Part shown: positions 59,289-64,000 of the stretch, piece by piece
How positions within the stretch are numbered: the stretch's first letter is position 1
Layout of the letters: the number at the start of each line of letters is the position of its first letter
Assembly (NCBI GenBank): GCA_023818965.1
Contig: JAMWCD010000006.1
Span: 141,475-205,474 of the forward strand
From: Candidatus Omnitrophota bacterium
Lineage (GTDB): Bacteria; Ratteibacteria; UBA8468; B48-G9; DTJG01
Reading direction: 5' to 3'
Length of the DNA: 64,000 nt
The notes under the pieces: generated by a model
What the model saw: only the letters and a program-made list of their open reading frames with translations
Told to the model about the DNA's origin: nothing
Database searches by the model: none
Made by a program: the position numbers and the translations under genes

Positions 59289-60416
59289 ATGAAAAAGGTT
59301 ATTGTTACAGGTGGAGCAGGTTTTATAGGTAGTCATCTTTGTGATGCTCTAATAGAAAATGGATATAAAGTCACTGTATTTGATAATCTTGAACCACAGG
59401 TTCATCCAGGTCAATTAATCCCTGATTATCTCAACAAAAAGGTCAATTTTATAAAAGGAGATGTAAGGGATTATCAAAAATTCAGGGATGCAATAGTCGG
59501 ACATGATTTTGTTTTTCATTTTGCTGCTGCGGTTGGTGTAGGACAATCACAGTATCAAATTTCAAAATATGTTGATGTGAATATCAATGGTACTGCAAAT
59601 CTTCTTGATATACTGGTAAACAGTAAACATAAGGTAAAAAAAATTATTGTTGCTGCCTCAATGAGCAGTTATGGTGAAGGAATGGCAAAGTGCGAAAAAT
59701 GTGGGATTTTCAAGCCATTACTGAGAAATCTTTCAGAAGGAATTATTGTGAGAGAAAGGCATTACTGGGAAATAAAATGTCCTGTATGCGGTAAGATGGC
59801 AATTTCTATTCCAACAGATGAGAAAACATTACTTGATGCCAATTCCATATATGCAGTAACAAAAAAAGAACAGGAAGAAATGTGTATACTGATAGGGAAA
59901 ACATATGGTATCCCTGTTGTATCATTGAGATTTTTTAATGTGTATGGACCAAGGCAATCCCTTTCAAATCCTTATACAGGAGTTACTGCAATTTTCATCA
60001 GCAGAATAAAAAATAACAATCCACCAGTGATATTTGAAGATGGACTGCAAACAAGGGATTTCATATGGGTTGGTGATGTTATAAGAGCGAATATCCTTGC
60101 TCTTGAAAGTGAAAAAGCAAACTATGAGATTTTTAATGTTGGCTCTGGAAAGCCAGTCAGTATACTGAAAATTGCAAAAATGTTGTGTGTCCTTATGGGT
60201 AAGTCCATTCAACCTGTTATCACCTATAAATTTAGAAAGGGTGATGTCAGGCATTGCTTTGCAGACGTAAGAAAAATAAAAAAACTATTGAATTTTAAAA
60301 CAACTGTTCCATTGAAAGATGGATTAGCAAGATTGATTAACTGGTGCCAGACAGTTGATGCAAAGGATGATTTTGAGAAGGTTTTGAAAGAATTAAAAGA
60401 AAAGAAACTTGTATGA
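59289..60416 (+). CDS. NAD-dependent epimerase with zinc-ribbon insert, dTDP-L-rhamnose 4-epimerase-like
   Basis: 375 aa. TGGAGFIGSHLCDAL nucleotide site, then an insert with CEKCG and CPVCG, catalytic YAVTK and FFNVYGPRQSLSNPYTGV. The double-CxxC insert with this GPRQSLSNPYTGV segment is characteristic of dTDP-L-rhamnose 4-epimerases (6-deoxy-L-talose formation). Rhamnose genes are not in this window. ATG 59289 has GGGAGGAG upstream. Confidence 0.8.
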   Translation: MKKVIVTGGAGFIGSHLCDALIENGYKVTVFDNLEPQVHPGQLIPDYLNKKVNFIKGDVRDYQKFRDAIVGHDFVFHFAAAVGVGQSQYQISKYVDVNINGTANLLDILVNSKHKVKKIIVAASMSSYGEGMAKCEKCGIFKPLLRNLSEGIIVRERHYWEIKCPVCGKMAISIPTDEKTLLDANSIYAVTKKEQEEMCILIGKTYGIPVVSLRFFNVYGPRQSLSNPYTGVTAIFISRIKNNNPPVIFEDGLQTRDFIWVGDVIRANILALESEKANYEIFNVGSGKPVSILKIAKMLCVLMGKSIQPVITYKFRKGDVRHCFADVRKIKKLLNFKTTVPLKDGLARLINWCQTVDAKDDFEKVLKELKEKKLV

Positions 60417-61126
60417 CAGACAACAAAATTTTTTTAACCATTGTAATACCAGCGAGAAATGAAGAGGAAAACATTGAATATACCATTGACAGTATTATTC
60501 CTTTTATCGACAGGAATTCAACAGAAATAATTGTTGTTAATGACCATTCTTCTGATAGAACAGAGGAAATTGTGAAAACAATTTTGAAAAAAGAACCTAT
60601 TGTTAAACTTGTTAGTAATGTTGATGAACCTGGTTTTGCGAATGCATTGAAAACAGGTTTTAGACATGCAAAGGGAGAATTTGTTCTACCTGTGATGGCT
60701 GATGGATGTGATCATGCCGAAACAATTTCTCTGATGCTTGATAAAGCAAGAGATGGATACGAGATTGTATGTGGCTGTAGATATATGAAAAATGGTGGGA
60801 AAGAAGGAGGTCCCAGATTACAGGGGTTTTTTTCTAAATTTGTCTGTCTTTCACTTTATTATCTGACAAAAATTCCAACAAAAGATGTATCAAATGCGTT
60901 CAAACTTTACAAACGTGATATTTTACAAAAGTTGCATTTGAAAGAAAAAGGTTTCGCAATTTCAATGGAAATCACACTGAAATTTTTTTTTAAAGGTTAT
61001 AAAATTTGCGATGTACCAACATTCTGGTCTGGAAGAAAAAAAGGAAAGTCAAAATTTAAACTTTCAAAAACTTTTCCTTATGTGAGGTTATATCTATGGG
61101 CACTGGTAAAGGCAATGACAAAGTAG
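60413..61126 (+). CDS. GT2 glycosyltransferase
   Basis: 237 aa with LTIVIPARNEEENIEYTI, VVNDHSSDRT and an unusual acidic motif MADGCDHAE in place of QDAD. It resembles dolichol-phosphate mannose synthase-like proteins without membrane anchors. It overlaps the epimerase gene by ATGA and the next GT2 by 31 bases. Confidence 0.82.
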   Translation: MTDNKIFLTIVIPARNEEENIEYTIDSIIPFIDRNSTEIIVVNDHSSDRTEEIVKTILKKEPIVKLVSNVDEPGFANALKTGFRHAKGEFVLPVMADGCDHAETISLMLDKARDGYEIVCGCRYMKNGGKEGGPRLQGFFSKFVCLSLYYLTKIPTKDVSNAFKLYKRDILQKLHLKEKGFAISMEITLKFFFKGYKICDVPTFWSGRKKGKSKFKLSKTFPYVRLYLWALVKAMTK

Positions 61127-61821
61127 ATTTGTCTGTGATTATTCCAGCATACAATGAAGAAGATGTTATAGAAAAAACTCTTCATGTCATTTACAATTAT
61201 TTGAAAAATAAAAATATTAACTGGGAGATTATTGTTGTTGATGATGGAAGCACAGATATGACATCTGAAAAAGTTCAACAAATATGCAATAAAATCCAGG
61301 GTATCAGATTGATTTCATATAAAAAGAACGTGGGTAAAGGAGGAGCGGTTCGTCAGGGAGTGCTTGCTGCAAACGGAAGAAATATTCTTTTCTCAGATGC
61401 TGATTTATCAACGCCCATAACTGAACTTGAGAAACTTTTACCATGGATTGAAGATTATGACATTGTAATGGGTTCAAGAAGGGTGAAGGACTCGCACATC
61501 ATCAGAAAGCAGCCATTTCATAGAAGAATTTCAGGAAGAATTTTTCAATTAATGATAAGGGCTGTCCTATTTTTGCCTTTTTCAGACACTCAATGTGGAT
61601 TTAAACTATTCAAGGGAAAGGTGGCAAAACAGTTGTTTTCTCAACTGATTCATAATGGATTTGTTTTTGATGTTGAGATTGCTTACAGGGGTTACAGGCA
61701 GGGTTATAAAATTAAGGAGATTGGTGTTATATGGGCAAATGACCCAACAAGTACCGTAAGATTTTTTAAAGATTCTGTTCGTTGTTTTATCGAACTGGTC
61801 AAAATCAGGTTTCAAAAATGA
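61096..61821 (+). CDS. GT2 glycosyltransferase, dolichyl-phosphate beta-glucosyltransferase-like
   Basis: 241 aa with SVIIPAYNEEDVIEKTL, VVDDGSTDMT, GKGGAVRQG and FSDADLSTPI, the last typical of the ALG5 subgroup that makes polyprenyl-phosphate glucose. TQCGFKLFKG is also a subgroup feature. SD GAGG lies seven bases before ATG 61096. ATGA overlap with the next membrane transferase suggests a donor-transferase pair. Confidence 0.88.
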   Translation: MGTGKGNDKVDLSVIIPAYNEEDVIEKTLHVIYNYLKNKNINWEIIVVDDGSTDMTSEKVQQICNKIQGIRLISYKKNVGKGGAVRQGVLAANGRNILFSDADLSTPITELEKLLPWIEDYDIVMGSRRVKDSHIIRKQPFHRRISGRIFQLMIRAVLFLPFSDTQCGFKLFKGKVAKQLFSQLIHNGFVFDVEIAYRGYRQGYKIKEIGVIWANDPTSTVRFFKDSVRCFIELVKIRFQK

Positions 61822-63503
61822 CGAGAAAAATTTTTTTAAATGCATGTGTCTATTGTTTATTTCTCATTTCAGCATGTATGTATTTTTTAGGTATCTGGTG
61901 GGGGCTACCATCGAATCAAACAAAAAAATTTTATGGCTTTGATGTTGCTGTTTCAAAAGAATATATAAAAAAAAGCTGGGAGATCTCAAAAAGTTTTTCT
62001 TCAGAAAAATTACCAAGGTCAGTTTTTAATCCAATCAGATCCTTTCATCCTGATGAACACAATATCTTGAAAAGCATCAGTTCAATGAATCCTGAGAAAT
62101 TTGATTTCAATCCTCATTTTTTTGAATACCCGACAGGGCAGATTTACCTTATTGCATTATTTTTGAAAGTATCTTCTGAGTTAAACATTGTTCATCTTCA
62201 GCCTGATATTGAATATTATTTTGATCATCCAGATGAAATGGCAAAAATATATATCGCTGGCAGATTACTTACCGCATCAATGGCTCTGGCAGGATTGATA
62301 ATTTTTTATAGATTAATTTTGATGATTTATTCAAACATTTTTTCAGCATTACTTGCAACAATGTGTCTTGCCTTTACTCCTGTTTATTCAATCAATGCAC
62401 ATTATATGACTGTTGATGTTCCAATGGTATTCTGGATTATTGTTTCAATGTACTTTGCGTTTTTGTATATTCAACAACGTAAACTGTTTTTTCTTTTTCT
62501 TTCTGCCCTGTGTACAGGGATAGCCGCTGGTACAAAATATCCTGCAGGTATTTTTGTTTTTTTGTTTCCACTTATTCTTTTTTATACTAATACTGGTAGT
62601 GTTCGAAGGTTTTTTAATTTGACCCTGGTATGCTGTATCATCTTTTTTTCTGCCTTTTTTCTCACAACGCCATATTCAATTTTGTCGTTTGGAGAATTTA
62701 AAAGAGACCTTTTCTATCAGGCAGCAGCCAGGGGGCTTGGTTCTCTAAATCTTTTCAGTTACATCAGGTTTTTGCCTGATACACTGAGTGCATTGCGAAC
62801 TGGTTGTTTGTGGATTGTATTGCTTTATATTGCGGGGTTAATTGTTGCGATAAAAAAAAGACAGATTTCAGAAAAATTTTTACTTTCAGGATTTTTACTT
62901 TCAATTATTCCGATTTTTGCCTGCGGAGGATTTAAATACACCAGGTATTATTTGATTATGTTACCTTTTCTTGCTGCAATAACAGGAAAATTGTTTGAAG
63001 AGATTTTTAGATTGAAGTCAGGAGCACTCAGGTTATTGCTGATATTCGGATGTATCACAGCCGTATTATCAGGACTGGTAAAATCAACTGCCTATACACG
63101 ATTGATGACAGAAAACAGGGATGTTAGAATCATTGCTGCTGAATTTATAGAAAAGGATATTCCGTATGGAACAACAATTATTTATACAAAAGACCCATGG
63201 GTTTTTGAAGTTCCGCCAGTTAGTCCTTTGAAATATAATTTGCTGGTAATACCTGAACATGCACTGGCAAATGCTCCTTCTAAAAGTTTTCTTATCATTG
63301 GAGAATTGCAATATTTTCTTACTTCAGGAAATAGAAAATACCTGATGCAAAGAAAAATAAGGATGATTGAACAAAAAGGATTTAAACTTAAAGAAATTTT
63401 CATCCGTTATCCTTGTGCAGGACCATTTTCTTTTGATCAGTACTGGACAATCCATGATATGCTATATACCCATCCAGCGATTTTGCTATTTTATAAACCA
63501 TGA
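61818..63503 (+). CDS. PMT/ArnT-like membrane glycosyltransferase (paralogue 3)
   Basis: 561 aa. N-terminal WWGLPSN, catalytic-type SFHPDEHNILKSI (~74-86), FNPHFFEYPTGQ, about ten spans, and a C-terminal soluble part beginning IIAAEFIEKDIPYG. The HPDE motif is complete here, unlike paralogue 1 (GADE). It is probably the acceptor enzyme for the sugar loaded by the preceding GT2. It overlaps queA by ATGA. Confidence 0.82.
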   Translation: MTRKIFLNACVYCLFLISACMYFLGIWWGLPSNQTKKFYGFDVAVSKEYIKKSWEISKSFSSEKLPRSVFNPIRSFHPDEHNILKSISSMNPEKFDFNPHFFEYPTGQIYLIALFLKVSSELNIVHLQPDIEYYFDHPDEMAKIYIAGRLLTASMALAGLIIFYRLILMIYSNIFSALLATMCLAFTPVYSINAHYMTVDVPMVFWIIVSMYFAFLYIQQRKLFFLFLSALCTGIAAGTKYPAGIFVFLFPLILFYTNTGSVRRFFNLTLVCCIIFFSAFFLTTPYSILSFGEFKRDLFYQAAARGLGSLNLFSYIRFLPDTLSALRTGCLWIVLLYIAGLIVAIKKRQISEKFLLSGFLLSIIPIFACGGFKYTRYYLIMLPFLAAITGKLFEEIFRLKSGALRLLLIFGCITAVLSGLVKSTAYTRLMTENRDVRIIAAEFIEKDIPYGTTIIYTKDPWVFEVPPVSPLKYNLLVIPEHALANAPSKSFLIIGELQYFLTSGNRKYLMQRKIRMIEQKGFKLKEIFIRYPCAGPFSFDQYWTIHDMLYTHPAILLFYKP

Positions 63504-64000
63504 ACAGTGATATTTTTGATTTTGAAATTTCCAGAGATAGGATTGCACAATATCCACTCGAGAACCGGGAAGATGCCCGTTTGATGGTGGTAAATCGTAA
63601 AGATGCAGATATTTTCCATTTGAAATTCAGTGATATTATAAGTTTTTTTTCTCCAGGTGAAGTAATAGTTCTGAACAATACAAAAGTTATTCTTGCACGG
63701 TTGATTGGTAAAAAGGAGACAGGAGGAAAAATTGAAGTACTTTTGTTAAGAAAGCAGAATGATGGAATCTGGGAAGTTCTTATTCGTGGAAAAATTAAAC
63801 CTGAAACGAAAATTGTTTTTGAACAGATTCAGGCAGTTGTTCTTGGGAAAAATGAATACGGCTCATATACGGTTAAATTTAATACTGATGATGATGAAAA
63901 GATCTTCAGTATTGGGAAACTTCCACTTCCTCCATATATTAAAAGAGACCCTGAACAAAAGGACTATCAATATTATCAGACCGTCTATGCTGAAAAAATC
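63500..64000 (+). CDS. queA: tRNA preQ1(34) S-adenosylmethionine ribosyltransferase-isomerase, 3'-truncated
   Basis: The first 167 codons of QueA, which adds the epoxy-cyclopentane ring to preQ1 in tRNA (queuosine synthesis). It begins MNSDIFDFEISRDRIAQYPLENREDARLMV, with EVIVLNNTKVILARLIGKKETGG, PLPPYIKR and DYQYYQTVYA, all typical. The start overlaps the previous stop as ATGA. The rest lies beyond the window. Confidence 0.95.
   Translation, partial: MNSDIFDFEISRDRIAQYPLENREDARLMVVNRKDADIFHLKFSDIISFFSPGEVIVLNNTKVILARLIGKKETGGKIEVLLLRKQNDGIWEVLIRGKIKPETKIVFEQIQAVVLGKNEYGSYTVKFNTDDDEKIFSIGKLPLPPYIKRDPEQKDYQYYQTVYAEKI

Noticed and set aside
1-64000. CRISPR array, rRNA genes or prophage
   Set aside because: No regularly spaced repeats, no rRNA sequence and no phage structural genes were seen.

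Overview
This AT-rich window comes from a bacterial chromosome. It holds an almost unbroken run of translation and transcription genes, followed by a large surface-polysaccharide cluster. I cannot place the organism firmly. The absence of L30 (rpmD) from a complete spc operon, the fused rpoB-rpoC gene and the divergent omega-like protein suggest an uncultured, non-model phylum, perhaps near the PVC/Omnitrophota group (low confidence). The polysaccharide genes suggest a cell with a glycan-rich envelope.

Layout. (1) 2-1255: the 3' end of a membrane glycosyltransferase fused to a PAP2 phosphatase. (2) 1235-1665: a promoter, tRNA-Gly(GCC), and an odd stretch that repeats the tRNA 3' end and carries a sequence complementary to its T arm. 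(3) 1615-35408, plus strand: a sigma70-type promoter leads into tRNA-Thr(GGT)-tuf1-rpmG-tRNA-Trp-secE-nusG-rplKAJL-rpoBC(fused)-rpsL-rpsG-fusA-tuf2, then the complete S10, spc (without rpmD) and alpha operons, an omega-like gene, a PilT-type ATPase and purD. (4) 35416-37898: rpsO-pnp behind its own promoter. (5) 46253 down to 37895, minus strand: nine overlapping genes, uppP-pyrK-pyrD-O-antigen ligase-ricT-metG-pyrH-frr-cmk. (6) 46337-63503, plus strand: five GT2 glycosyltransferases, five large membrane glycosyltransferases of the PMT/ArnT type, a polysaccharide deacetylase, a methyltransferase, UDP-glucose dehydrogenase, UDP-xylose synthase and two further nucleotide-sugar epimerases. (7) The 5' part of queA at the right edge.

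How the genes work together. Region 3 builds ribosomes, RNA polymerase, elongation factors and the Sec translocon from what looks like one long transcript with many overlapping genes. Region 6 looks like a pathway in which soluble GT2 enzymes load sugars onto polyprenyl phosphate, PMT/ArnT-like enzymes transfer them outside the membrane, and Ugd/Uxs and the epimerases supply UDP-xylose and modified deoxysugars. UppP and the PAP2 domain would recycle or trim lipid carriers.

The most interesting site is the seam of the fused rpoBC gene (9627-9677). It carries an in-frame A_AAA_AAG heptamer, an SD-like GAGGA ten bases upstream, a 7-bp stem-loop just downstream, a -1-frame stop twelve bases after the heptamer, and an SD plus in-frame GTG for restart. 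This has the geometry of the dnaX programmed frameshift and could release free beta and beta' from a fusion gene. The same site, with its homopolymer A run, is also where an assembly error could create a false fusion. Other points of interest are a probable ATT start for rpsE, near-identical tuf copies with codon use unlike every neighbour, an EF-Tu four-Cys loop, and an rpmG stop codon lying inside the tRNA-Trp gene.
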